Below are positions 1 to 10,402 of a stretch of 64,000 nt of DNA, one piece after another. Numbering within the stretch: position 1 is the first letter of the stretch; each line of letters opens with the position of its first letter. Source of the stretch: Paramoeba atlantica. Its lineage: Eukaryota; Discosea. Both the position numbers and the translations under genes were made by a program. The stretch is taken from the NCBI GenBank assembly GCA_977017575.1, contig CDRNVI010000044.1, forward strand, positions 372,001 through 436,000. The letters are read 5' to 3'. The notes under the pieces were generated by a model. It did no database searches. It worked only from the letters and a program-made list of their open reading frames with translations, and had not been told where the DNA came from.

Positions 1-603
1 TGAATAGTTCAATAATGAAGTTGAATTTGTTTTGCTAAAAGAGTGCTTTTAATATACAGTGTTATACCGGTGAAACGGTTATTAAGGATAAAAGTAATTA
101 AGGCAGAACGGATTTAAAAATTAATTATTGCCTTAATTAAAGTTGCCTTAATTAAAATGGCGCTGATAAAAGCCCAAAACAGGTCTTATTTAAATATTGT
201 CGTTTGTAGCATAAGTATCACATTTCTGCTAAAAGTGCTCAATTTCTGATCATTTGTCATGTTTTTCGAACTTTTCTAGACGAGATTCGCCTGTTTCGCC
301 TACCTTTACGGTCTTCAACCAATTCAACATGTGAGAGAAATGCTAAAACGATCATTGAAAGGAGAAGTCTGAGACAGAATCATGAAATTAATTTTCCCAA
401 TTTTTTCCCCAAAATGACAAAAAAATAATTATTCCTTAATTAAAGCTGCCTTAATTAAAGTTGCCTTAATTTTAATTACCCTTAATTGAAGTTTCTACGG
501 TATTTAATTATTTAATTACGCTTTTAAGGTTATTTTTGGCTAAAATTAATCTTAATTAAATTAACCGTAATATAATCCACTCGTAAATTAATAATTTTTG
601 AAC
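1..603. repeat. AT-rich intergenic DNA with TTAATTAA repeats
   Basis: No gene is visible. The stretch is very AT-rich and repeats the words TTAATTAAAGTTGCC and CCTTAATTAA many times (about 100-150 and 430-560). At 566-585 it contains a copy of a motif (TAATATAATCCACTCGTA) that recurs at 2370, 7280 (reverse), 7420 and 22840, so part of it is derived from a dispersed repeat. The last eight bases (596-603) are the left target duplication of the adjacent hAT element. Confidence 0.6.
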
Positions 604-1551
604 CAGAGGTCCGTAAAACTACAAAAACTATTTTATAGTACTATTATAGTACTATAAATTATATTTTTTTTACTATTTTTCTTAGAAAGTTTTTTCTAAA
701 AGTATTGCTTGAAATGCCGACTCGACGCAATTCATTTTTTATCACTCCCGTTTTCTTGAAAGATTTCTCACTGTTTTTCACATCACTATGCCCAACAAGC
801 TCGTGGTCAAGCTCAAACCATTTTTCCACACTTCGTTGGAGTCGATGGGGAAGTCGACCTACTTTAATTTCAGATGTGTTCCAGCCCAGACGCCTTGTCT
901 TCTTAGGTCGCTTTTCCTGTCGAAGTACAATGTGTAAATGTGAAATAGGGGGTAAGTGATTCATCAAAATTCTTCAAAAGATTATGAATTTTTCAGATAT
1001 TGAATCTTACAGGCTCTGTGATGTGTTTTTGTGTTTTACCTTGCCATTGAATACGCCACGTCTAGGATCCAACGAGTGATCTAACGGGAACTCGTTGGAC
1101 AACTGTAATGCGGACGTAATCGTTGGACAACTATAATGTTTGCACGCTACAAGGGAAGAGCATTATGGGAAGAACTTGTGAGCTATAGGATCCCGACTTT
1201 TTCCATTTCTGCACAAAAACTACAACTCTTTTCACTTTTTTCTACGCGACAGCGTATCCACGCCACTTGCTCCACCTGACATCTCGTGACCCCTCTAAGC
1301 CTCTATACCTCCATCGGCTCTCTCCTGCCCCGCGAAATTCCTCCAGGTCCATCGACCGATCTGTCTACCGAGTGCCTTCCTGGACATGAAACACTGATAA
1401 AGACCATATAGTTTTTATAGTACCATACAGTATAGTGTTTATAGTACTATAAATGAGGTTTATAGTACTATAAATTTTCTTGAAACACTATAAACTATCT
1501 ATAAATTATTTATAGATAGTAAACTATTTAAAATAGTTTTAGGGACCTCTG
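604..1551. mobile_element. Non-autonomous hAT transposon with 8-bp target duplication
   Basis: The ends are inverted: CAGAGGTCC on the left and GGGACCTCTG on the right, continuing as an imperfect repeat rich in TATAGTACTATAAA. The element is flanked on both sides by the same 8 bp, TTTTGAAC (596-603 and 1552-1559). Ends beginning CAGRG and 8-bp duplications are the signature of hAT elements. At 948 bp it is too short for a hAT transposase. A 102-codon frame on the minus strand (967-659) is basic and helical-looking but matches nothing I know. Confidence 0.85.
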
Positions 1552-1582
1552 TTTTGAACACACTTTTTGAGTAACTTTTAAG

Positions 1583-2214
1583 CAGGGTTCGCGGAAACTT
1601 TAAAACTTTCAAGAAAGTACTTTAAAGTTACTTTATTTTTTTTCTAAAAACTTTCAAAAACTTTTTTTTTCTTCGTATACTTTAGAATCACAGAATTTCT
1701 TTCATCATGATTTTGATTCGTCTGTATTCATTACAATTTATTGAGGGAGATACTACTCCCTCGCTATCGTAGGTTAATTCGTCGTGCCCGATTTGTGGCC
1801 CGATATCGTTTCAGGTGAGTTTTCGAAAAAAATGTTTACAAAGACGTATGAATCGAATTGAGTGACAAGATCACTAGTTTTTCAACAATTCCGATGGGTA
1901 CCCCCTGCCCCCCCCCCCTCCCCACCAGGGGGATCATAGCAATATTTGAATTTTTGAAAAATAAAACTGAAAAATTTTGGATGAAAATAGAAAAAACATA
2001 TTTTTCCGAAATCAACTCCTAGACCGTTTTTTGAGAGTTTGGGACCTAATATATCGGTGTTTGACGGCTCGGCCGTTAAACGGAGGTTTGTTGACTGGTC
2101 GAGGGCCGTGTTGAAAGTTTTATAGTAAAAAAAAGTATAAAAAGTACTTTAAAGTAACTTTCATCCACTGAAAAAAAACTTTTTTTTACTATAAAAAAGT
2201 TTCCACGAACCCTG
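1583..2214. mobile_element. hAT-type MITE (CAGGGTTCG family) with 8-bp target duplication
   Basis: Inverted ends CAGGGTTCGCGGAAACTTT (left) and AAAGTTTCCACGAACCCTG (right) enclose 632 bp of non-coding DNA, including a C-run near 1908. The same 8 bp, CTTTTAAG, flank both ends (1575-1582 and 2215-2222). A truncated copy of the left end sits at 4985-5070 at the end of the gene starting at 4421. Confidence 0.85.
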
Positions 2215-2277
2215 CTTTTAAGCGCCCAAGCCATTGGATTCGTCTGTGATCATTTTATAAAGGCTTGTGTTTCGTAT

Positions 2278-2406
2278 GAAAGTGAGGTCGATGGTGATAG
2301 ACATGAAAAAAAGTATTTTTGTTTGGGGCTAAAAATCTTAATTAAAAATAACCGTAATTAAAAATAACCGTAATATAATCCACTCGTATTTGAATACTTC
2401 ACTGAA
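2278..2406 (+). repeat. Half copy of the foldback repeat found at 7341-7456
   Basis: From GAAAGTGAGGTCGATGG to GAATACTTCACTG this block matches the spacer plus right arm at the centre of the large palindrome at 6900-7827. Only one arm is present here, so it is either a solo half or the parent unit from which the palindrome centre arose. Other fragments of the same motif lie at 566-585 and 22839-22872. Confidence 0.7.
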
Positions 2407-2553
2407 ACTACCTTACTTACTTAATATTCATGTCCTCTAATGGATTTGTTACATCTCGTTTTCTTATAACATGTTCGAATAAACAAAACGTACTTATTAT
2501 ACTTACTATTTATACTTCCTTGAAATTTATACTTCTTTGAAATTAGTGTGTAG

Positions 2554-2979
<426 letters not shown>

Positions 2980-3301
2980 TGCTACCATGTTATTTCCACT
3001 TTGTGAATATCGTACAGAGTCCAAACTTTTCCAAACGACAAAGAAGTAAAGATAGACGATGAAAAGAAGCAAGCTGGTTTTTTGAATTGCCGTGTAAAGA
3101 TTTTAATATTCGATTATTAAGTACAAGGTACTTCTAACGCATTTTATTTGAAAAAAACGTTACTTACTATCTATCACTCGGTTTAAAATATAGATTTAAA
3201 GATTACAATAACAGAGCATTGTCAAAGTCAAGCCGACACCCCTTCTTAAAATCTCATCAAAATTATATTTCATTTTTCTTGATCTTGTCTTTTAAATTAT
3301 T

Positions 3302-3757
3302 ATGGCGCGCACTAAGGGATCTTTATTACGTCGTGTGCTTCATCCCGATTTTCTTGGCATCAATTGGACTACAATCTCTTTTCGAACCCCTTTTAACAAT
3401 TTATATCCAATAACGCTCAGCGGTGGACCAGCAAATCGAGGGTGGTCAAACCCTGCCTCGTTCGGTCACTTTGCGCATCGTATGGGCCGCATTCATTTGC
3501 GACACTCGTTACTTATGTTTCCTACAATGTACGCCGCTCTTATCTTTATGATGCAGCCTGACTGGTACACTTTTCTCACTGGTCACACGTTCGTTATTAA
3601 AGAAATTCTCGGTATAACAATAAATTTGCCCGAATCTTGGATAGAATATCGTAGAAAAGAAATGGCTGAGCTCACGAGCACAAAACCCGGAGTGCTGCTG
3701 AAACACAAGGCGGGTGGTCAAGTTAGCATTCCAGGATCCGAAAATCTCATTACGTAA
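3302..3757 (+). CDS. Hypothetical small protein with one hydrophobic segment
   Basis: I do not recognise this 151-residue protein. The N-terminus (MARTKGSLLRRVLHPDF) is basic and could act as a mitochondrial targeting sequence. A region rich in Gly, Asn and His (about 40-65) precedes one hydrophobic stretch (about 66-85, LLMFPTMYAALIFMM); the C-terminal half is charged and soluble-looking. Such architecture is common among small accessory subunits of mitochondrial inner-membrane complexes, but that is only an inference from shape. The ATG at 3302 follows a pyrimidine-rich leader, and spacing from the UBI-L40 stop is 322 bp on the same strand. Length, composition and position between two coding genes make it likely to be real. 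Confidence 0.7.
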   Translation: MARTKGSLLRRVLHPDFLGINWTTISFRTPFNNLYPITLSGGPANRGWSNPASFGHFAHRMGRIHLRHSLLMFPTMYAALIFMMQPDWYTFLTGHTFVIKEILGITINLPESWIEYRRKEMAELTSTKPGVLLKHKAGGQVSIPGSENLIT

Positions 3758-4420
3758 AAGGCGCATTTTAATATTATTGATTGTAGAACTCGTATGTGCA
3801 AACATGAACGTGCTGTATCGTACTTGTATAAGGAGCGGTGCACTCAGATCAAATTTTTGGAGTCGTGAGTTTCGTTGCATAGTGTGAAATTTAACTTAAC
3901 AGACTTCCTAAATGTTTTTATACATAAATGTTTTTGTAGGCGCATTGTATTAAAATTCTTTCTTACGCAATATCAAAACGGATATGCGCGTTCGAATCTG
4001 CGTTCGAAGTTGTACAACTTATACAATATGAAACCCCTTCCCTCCCACTTGTTTTTTATACATTTTTTGAAATATTGAATTCGTAGTATATCACAGGAAG
4101 TTTGTACTACTACTATTCACAATCCTTATGCGAAAATTGGAGATTCGTGTCCCATTTGGCATTTATGGGATGGCAGTAAAAAGAAAAGAACACAAATCTT
4201 TAAAAAGAAATACATACACGTAATTAGACAATATTCGGTGTACCACCATAGTATATGGTATCCACTAGTGTAAATTAATCTTATTAATTTATTTTGGGTA
4301 TATGTGCTTGCAAATTGACGATCTCGCCGTCCCAAAATCTCTCTCCTATACCAGCGATTCACCGTATGCAATTTCTATAGGAAACTTCAAAACTAGAAAC
4401 CTTGCAGCTCGTAGAAGGCT
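3758..4420. other. Intergenic, no feature seen
   Basis: AT-rich sequence between two + strand genes. Small frames on either strand have no family resemblance. Pyrimidine-AG acceptor-like sites (CCTTGCAG and CTCGTAG, about 4403-4416) lie just before the next ATG. Confidence 0.5.
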
Positions 4421-5005
4421 ATGAAGCAGTCCATAAAAACACTTTCGATGGAACGCTTTAGGGACTTCTTTGCTTTTTTCATAGGAGTGTCCTATTTTGG
4501 CCCATCACCACTAAAAAACTTTTTGGGCGCTCTTAGTCTCGCCGCGTTGTTGACAATGTTATTCAGAGGTTTCAGTCATTCCTTTATATGGGCTTATTGT
4601 ATGAGAGATCCCAAAACTCCCGAAAAGTCGTCAGGGACACCGGTTACGGCACGTCGGTTACAGCGAGTACTAAGGAAAGCGAAGCGCATTACAATGCTGG
4701 AATGGTTATTGAATTATGTAATGGGTAGAGATCGATGGAAACTTTTATCAGGAGAAAATAAAGGAAAAAAGCTTTCCGAACGTCTTTTTCTTCATTTTTC
4801 TTTTTGGGTTTTATTTCCTTGCTTTGGTGCTGTGCTCTACATACTCAACGATCGTCCATGGCTTCCGGTAAAATGGTTTCCGGTGCCCTGTATTCTTGGG
4901 GCTCTAATGGGTTTCTTTGCCTTTTTACTTGTAAACTGTAAAAGTACTATTAGATTATTATTTCAGAGTTTACGTCCTAAAAGGCAGGGTTCACTGAAAC
5001 TTTAA
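4421..5005 (+). CDS. Hypothetical multi-pass membrane protein whose C-terminus comes from a transposon end
   Basis: The 194-residue product has about four hydrophobic segments (roughly 12-28, 33-50, 122-143 and 150-172) separated by a basic loop (about 60-110, with RRLQRVLRKAKR). I do not recognise the family. A second in-frame ATG at 4448 (MERFRDFF) is an alternative start. The last six codons (Q-G-S-L-K-L) and the TAA stop are exactly the beginning of a hAT terminal repeat starting at 4985, so the natural C-terminus was replaced or extended when the element inserted. The original ending cannot be seen. Confidence 0.65.
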   Translation: MKQSIKTLSMERFRDFFAFFIGVSYFGPSPLKNFLGALSLAALLTMLFRGFSHSFIWAYCMRDPKTPEKSSGTPVTARRLQRVLRKAKRITMLEWLLNYVMGRDRWKLLSGENKGKKLSERLFLHFSFWVLFPCFGAVLYILNDRPWLPVKWFPVPCILGALMGFFAFLLVNCKSTIRLLFQSLRPKRQGSLKL

Positions 5006-5070
5006 AACTTTCAAGAAAATACTTTAAAGTCACTCTTTATTCTAAAAACTTTCAAAAAAGTTTCTCAGAA
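4985..5070 (+). repeat. Truncated left end of the CAGGGTTCG hAT family
   Basis: CAGGGTTCACTGAAACTTTA and about 65 further bases match the left end of the complete copy at 1583-2214. No matching right end or 8-bp duplication (CTAAAAGG expected) was found downstream, so the copy is truncated. It overlaps the 3' end of the preceding gene. Confidence 0.75.
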
Positions 5071-5149
5071 GTAAAAGTTGTACTTTCCGTTTTTACGGTA
5101 TTCAGGAAAAAGCATATACCCGGAAACTACTGTGTACGTAAAATGCAGT

Positions 5150-5400
5150 ATCATATGACAAGTAAGTTTGTGAGAACTCTCGAATGCGGTGTAATTTTCC
5201 AAAATTGTAGTAAATCTAAGTTAAGCGAATCCACCCCCCATTTTTTCCTTCTGTATACAGAAGGACTGCGGGCATGATCTCGCTTGATCTCACGTGTTCT
5301 CGTTTGGGCATCGTCCAACTACACTCCCGGGTGAAATCAGCTCCCGAGAGCTTTCGCATGATCTCGCGTAATCTCGATAGATTTAGTCAGTCGATTTAGT
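5150..5400. repeat. Degenerate fragments of two MITE families
   Basis: Around 5170-5215 a degraded copy of the Tc1-type terminal repeat is visible (GAGAACTCTCGAATGCGGTG, then TTTTCCAAAATTG). From 5266 the sequence ACTGCGGGCATGATCTCGC with repeated GATCTCGCxT words resembles the interior of the complete 80-bp MITE at 46432-46511. No boundaries or duplications are preserved. Confidence 0.45.
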
Positions 5401-5589
5401 CAGTTTCGCAATATTCTGACTAGCAAAAGAGGTTATTCCTGCGTATTTCACAGTCTTTACGTATCTGCGTATCTTACATGACAAGAAAAGTGACCAATTT
5501 CTGATATTTTCTTCACACTCTGATATTTTTCAGAGCCGTTCGTCCCCGAAGAGATACATGAATGGCTCCCTAGTTCCAGCCTAGGTAGG

Positions 5590-6042
5590 CTAGTTGGGGT
5601 GAAAAGGGCATATTTTTGTACCAACTCTTCCGATTGACCGAAAACAATTTCTGTAATATTTGAATATATTTAAATATTTTATTGAAATCCTCCATTACAA
5701 AGGAACTGTTATAAAAAAAGTTTGCATCACCTTTAAAAATCTATTTCGCGCAACAATATGAGCTTCTGCTGCGAAAGGTGCGACATATTTGAGTGAGTAA
5801 AATCCTACCATTTACTTACCGGATGAACATTCCTTCCTAGAATTTCCAAAAACTCTTCAGCACCATGTGAAGGTGAAAGTTGATTGCAATTCCGCAATAC
5901 AAGCATTTGTAATATTTCTGTACATTATTAATGAGGAACGATAAAATGATTCTTTAAGTTTAAGAATTTTTTTCCACTCGTCTGGGAGAAATTTCATTGA
6001 AAAAAACAATGGTACAAAAATATGCCCTTTTGACCCTAGTTG
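5590..6042. mobile_element. MITE-like element with about 34-bp inverted ends
   Basis: CTAGTTGGGGTGAAAAGGGC and the next 14 bases (5590-5623) are repeated in reverse at 6010-6042 with a few changes. The interior of about 390 bp is AT-rich and has no convincing coding sequence. No clear target duplication was found, so the superfamily is unknown. Confidence 0.6.
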
Positions 6043-6049
6043 TTTTTTC

Positions 6050-6420
6050 ATACAGGGCGACAACCTGTAGAGATACTGGGTTCAGCAGGGTTGACGCAAA
6101 GGGCGTTTCCTGCTGAACCTGCCGCCTTCGGCGGCGACACAGGGAAATGCGCGGGATATCAGCCCCGGGAAAGCAAAGAGAAACGGCCTCATCGGGATAA
6201 GATGTCCCGAGATGTTCAGTGAGCGCAATGCTCCAGGAAATATATACAGATTTGTGGGACGCGGATGGTATTCCCATCGTACATGCTACAAATTACTTCC
6301 ATGGTTCATGATACAACATGGTCAGGCTCATGAATGCATGCTGGCAAATGGAGTCATGATTCATGACGCATCATGGGCATCGGGGTCCCACAGAATCCGC
6401 CACGGCTGGTGAGCAAGAGA
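6050..6420. other. Hairpin cluster of unknown nature
   Basis: Two adjacent perfect hairpins are visible: an 11-bp stem GGTTCAGCAGG/CCTGCTGAACC (6079-6089 and 6109-6119) and a 6-bp stem with a TTC loop in GCCGCCTTCGGCGGC (6121-6135). Further right GTGGGAC (about 6253) can pair with GTCCCAC (about 6387) around a stretch full of CATGA/TCATG words. The region is more GC-rich than its surroundings and lacks a recognisable protein. A structured RNA or a fragment of a repeat are both possible. Confidence 0.3.
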
Positions 6421-6899
6421 GGTGCATAGAACATCCTCTAGAACACGCATACAACGTGTTTGCTCGTCGCGTGGGAGACTTCCAGCGTTTGGAAGCCCCC
6501 TGCGCGAAGTACCGGGGTCGCGTCCTGCAAGACTTTGAGCACCTGTGAATTCGCTATGAGTCGTTGTTGTTTACGACGAAAAATGGCGATCTGGAGACTC
6601 ACCATCGAGTGCCACCCGGAAGCCCCTTGCAGCAAATTTGCCTGTGAGGCACTACACATTGTACATTACGTCGAGGGCACGGAATTCGTGAGGGGAAAGA
6701 GTGAACAAATATTTTCTTCGGTGACGCTGAAGATTGATGACCCCCGTTCACATTTATTACCCGCAATTGGTTGAGCGACTCGTGGGAGCTTTTTGACTAA
6801 TTCCTTCGCGATGCTCCATGTACGTCCCTTGTGCGCCTTAGAAAATGCCTTTTCGTTCTCCACATTAACCCAGCTAGAATATACTAGGGGGGCTAGAAT
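6421..6899. other. Intergenic, no recognised feature
   Basis: Short overlapping frames on both strands (about 60-105 codons) show no family resemblance and probably arise by chance in a moderately GC-rich relic. Confidence 0.4.
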
Positions 6900-7827
6900 A
6901 TACAGGGGGGTGCACGAAAATATGGGGGTGGTCAAAATTCATATACCTGGGCCAATTTTGGAAAATAATCGCGCATTCGAGAGCTCTCGCAGAGTTACGT
7001 GTCATGTGATAATGCGTTTCCCTCATTTTTAAAGTTTTTAAAAAATAAAAAAAAATCATGATTTTTCAAAGTGCAGAACTCTGTAGTTTTTTGAAAAAAA
7101 TGCTTTTTTGTGAATTTATCGACTTTTTTGATCCTACTACACTAATATGCCCCAGAAAAGGTCATATTCGAATAATAAAAAGGTGCAGAAGCGGGGTAGG
7201 TTTTGTTATTCGCCTCGTGGGCTACTTAGAGCATCTCACAGGATACTTTCGGTAAAATAAATTGAGGAAACTACAGTGAAGTATTCAAATACGAGTGGAT
7301 TATATTACGGTTATTTTTAATTAAGATTATTTTTAGCCCCGAAAGTGAGGTCGATGGTGATAGACATGAAAAAAAGGATTTGTTTTCGGGGCTAAAAATA
7401 ATCTTAATTAAAAATAACCGTAATATAATCCACTCGTATTTGAATACTTCACTGTAGTTTCCTCAATTTATTTTACCGAAAGTATCCTGTGAGATGCTTT
7501 AAGTAGCCCACGAGGCGAATAACAAAACCTACCCCGCTTCTGCACCTTTTTATTATTCGAATATGACCTTTTCTGGGGCATATTAGTGTAGTAGGATCAA
7601 AAAAGTCGATAAATTCACAAAAAAGCATTTTTTTCAAAAAAATACAGAGTTCTGCACTTTGAAAAATCATGATTTTTTTTATTTTTTGAAAACTTTAAAA
7701 ATGAGGGAAACGCATTATCACATGACACGTAACTCTGCGAGAGCTCTCGAATGCGCTATTATTTTCCACAATTGGCCCAGGTATACGAATTTTGACCACC
7801 CCCATATTTTCGTGCACCCCCCTGTAT
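6900..7827. mobile_element. Foldback (palindromic) Tc1/mariner-type element
   Basis: Two arms of about 445 bp (6900-7344 and 7384-7827) are near-perfect reverse complements around a 39-bp spacer (7345-7383); I saw only a few differences between them. The outermost bases are TA-CAGGGGGGTGCAC... and ...GTGCACCCCCCTG-TA, matching the ends of the Tc1-type family seen at 10403, 19070, 44200 and 56183. Each arm carries the same 65-codon frame, with no known relatives; its conservation follows from arm identity. No transposase is present. The central 73 bp of each arm is the dispersed foldback repeat also seen at 2278-2406. Confidence 0.85.
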
Positions 7828-8189
7828 TTATGTGATTTTTATCCATTTTTTCTACGTTCACATTTCGTAGCACGCCGAATAACCACTTTTTATACAGTTT
7901 CAAGAAGTTTTTCGTAGTGCATAATATCGGGCAAAACAGGGTGAACGGGGGTGTACATTGTATATAAGCTCCATGGAGTTTCACCTTCCCGGGAGTGCGC
8001 CACTCTGGCGCTGGAGAAATCCGACTAAGATCGTTCCAACAGGTGGTTCCTTACACTTGCCTGAGTAAAGCTTCAGTCCAAGGGACTTGATTGAATATTT
8101 GACCTCGCCTTGGTCGGCCTCGGCGTCGAGAGCCTCCCCACACACTTTAGGGTCACCTGCGAGGGTGACGACGTCCAAGTAGGCCCATA

Positions 8190-8350
8190 TAGGGGTGCGA
8201 ATCTAAAGGTTTCCTCGTTCCGACTAATAGCAATTTCACAACGCTTCCTGAAACTCTTCAACGTTCTTTGAACCGTTGCAGAGTGGGTCCATTTCAATTT
8301 AAGGAAAGACCCCTCAAAGCGCGCTTTTGGGGTATTTTCTAGTAAAAAAA
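8190..8350 (-). mobile_element. Internally deleted copy of the 10.4-kb Tc1-type element
   Basis: Read on the minus strand, the transposase start region of the 10403 element (CCCCAAAAGCGCGCT) is joined directly to its C-terminal coding region (residues like THSATVQRTLKSFRKRCEI), followed by GATTCGCACCCCTATA, a diverged right end. Everything between, about 430 bp of the 10403 copy, is missing. A complete left end could not be found. It is a dead deletion derivative. Confidence 0.7.
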
Positions 8351-10402
8351 GTAAGGGGCTATAATCTCAGACCTTTCCATCTGATCTGGCTCCGTGCGAA
8401 GTGGGCCGGCTGTGGTGGCCGACGCCGCGATATTTCCCAGGATCGTCCATCAGACGAGCTGGTTTCCCCTTTATAAGGGGATAAGCCCCGTCGAAGGTTC
8501 TGCAGCCCCGTCGAAGGTTGCATTGTACTATCCGCCGACCATCCAGAGTCGGCGAACATCTTTTCTGAGATTTTGATCATTTTCTTTTACTTTATCTCAG
8601 ATCAGAGTATGCAAAATATTTATAAATTTACCTGCATTTTTGTGTAATTTTTATTATTTATGTTATCGTCTTTCCAGAACGGTTCCGTTAAAATGAAATT
8701 ATACAAGAGTTACATTTGATACTTAAGTTAACTAGATGTTTGGAGCTACTCCTGAAAGTCGAATCGCAACTGGGCTGATATGTACTGGCATAATAAGGCC
8801 CACTACATAGTAGATTACGCCTCAGATTGCATACTTTCTTCGTACCGCCTATGGTTACCTGCCGTGGGGACTCTCTATGTTGGGTTCGATTGCTTTATTC
8901 TCCCCCGAGGCGCCTTTTTCACTATTTCTAGGGATGCTTTCAGCTCAAGGAAGTCAAATTGTTTCTGTTCCATGTTTGGGCGCAAACTTGAAGGTGGGTT
9001 TAACTCTGAAGAAGAAGTCAGTGAGGACTTTGACGATGAAGAATTTTGATAATTCTAACTTTCTAAGGGACCAAACGTCATGATTCGCCAATTATTCTGT
9101 CAGTTACATGTGTAGTGTGTTTTCGTTAGGGTGAGTTTTTTTTATATTCCCGCACTTTAGTTTGACCACGTTTTGTTCGTGAGGCCAATATGTGAAATGG
9201 AATTTTTCTTTCATTTTTTTTTCTTTCCAAATACGGAGGCCGCATAATTCCTCTCACTAGTAAGATCATACTGAACCCAATTGGCTTATTCCACCGACCC
9301 TAACAATTTATTCCATGTTCGCCAAATTTCCTATCTTACGCCAAATTTCGATGTGATGGTTTCGGGCAAAAAATCGGAAAGGTTTAATTGGGGTTTCTCG
9401 AGCTTTCATCAAGATTTAACGAAGTCACCCCTAACCTATCAGCTGTCGAGTAGAATACCTTATCAGGCGAAAAGTGAGGCAAGCCGCCTTCCGCAATGCT
9501 ATTACTATGCTGGGTGTCATTCACAGTGATTCAGCGAGCATGTGGAGAATCACTTGGGAACGAAACCTTTTTATTGCTTACTCCCCACTACACTTTCCAG
9601 ACACGCTCTAGTGGACGTTTTTAGATGACATCACTGTGAACCCCTTTCACTGAGGCAAAATCACCGAGAAAGGTCTGCAAACACGTTGGGGCCTCCAAAC
9701 ACAGACTACCTGTATATCACCCTCCCTGCCATGCGGGATAGTGCCCACAGAACTAGCGCTCTACCTCAACAATTGTGGACCAACATCTCCGGATAGTTCC
9801 CTCATTCTCTAGAACTTAACGCCTGTTGTACCTCGACAATAGTGAACCACCATCTGATGGGCACAGGGGTGTTGCATGCATCCGCAGTTCACCCATCATT
9901 CATCCGCACTGCGTTCCATGAAACAGATTGGCCGCAACTCGAAACGTATACGTCGGATGCTGTACGTCGGTGCTTTGTACCTGAGTCGATAGCTACAATA
10001 ATGAAATGATCGCACAGCTGCGCACAAACTTCTGTTGGACACTTGTCTTTTAAATCTATTACTTGTTCATTAATACTACTTTCTCCCACAACGCAGCGAA
10101 GCCCTTCCGTTACTAGACTTCCGTTACTATTCATTCAAAATTTTTATCCTGGATTGCGGCGTTTGAAATACTCTGCTCACATGTCCAAAAAGAAGTCGTT
10201 CAAATTAGGATCTTGGGTCGCACAGTAAAATCTACAAGTGTCCCTTGCTCAGATCGTTTCCGCTGCTGTGTAGCCCGCAGCCTATCTTCATACGTCGTCT
10301 TCATCGACACCTCGAATCCTCAGGGATTTACATGATTTCCCGTCGTCGTCTTTGTCTCGCGCCACGTGGCGATAGATTTTGAAGATCGGGCTCCAATAAC
10401 TA
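8351..10402. other. Gene-poor DNA within the repeat island
   Basis: I find no recognisable gene. A 15-bp direct repeat GCCCCGTCGAAGGTT occurs twice near 8487-8520. Frames at 8780-9049 (+, 89 codons, with an acidic tail SEEEVSEDFDDEEF), 9281-9529 (+) and 10134-9889 (-) are short and unlike any family I know. The acidic-tailed one is the best candidate for a small gene, but the evidence is weak. Confidence 0.35.
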
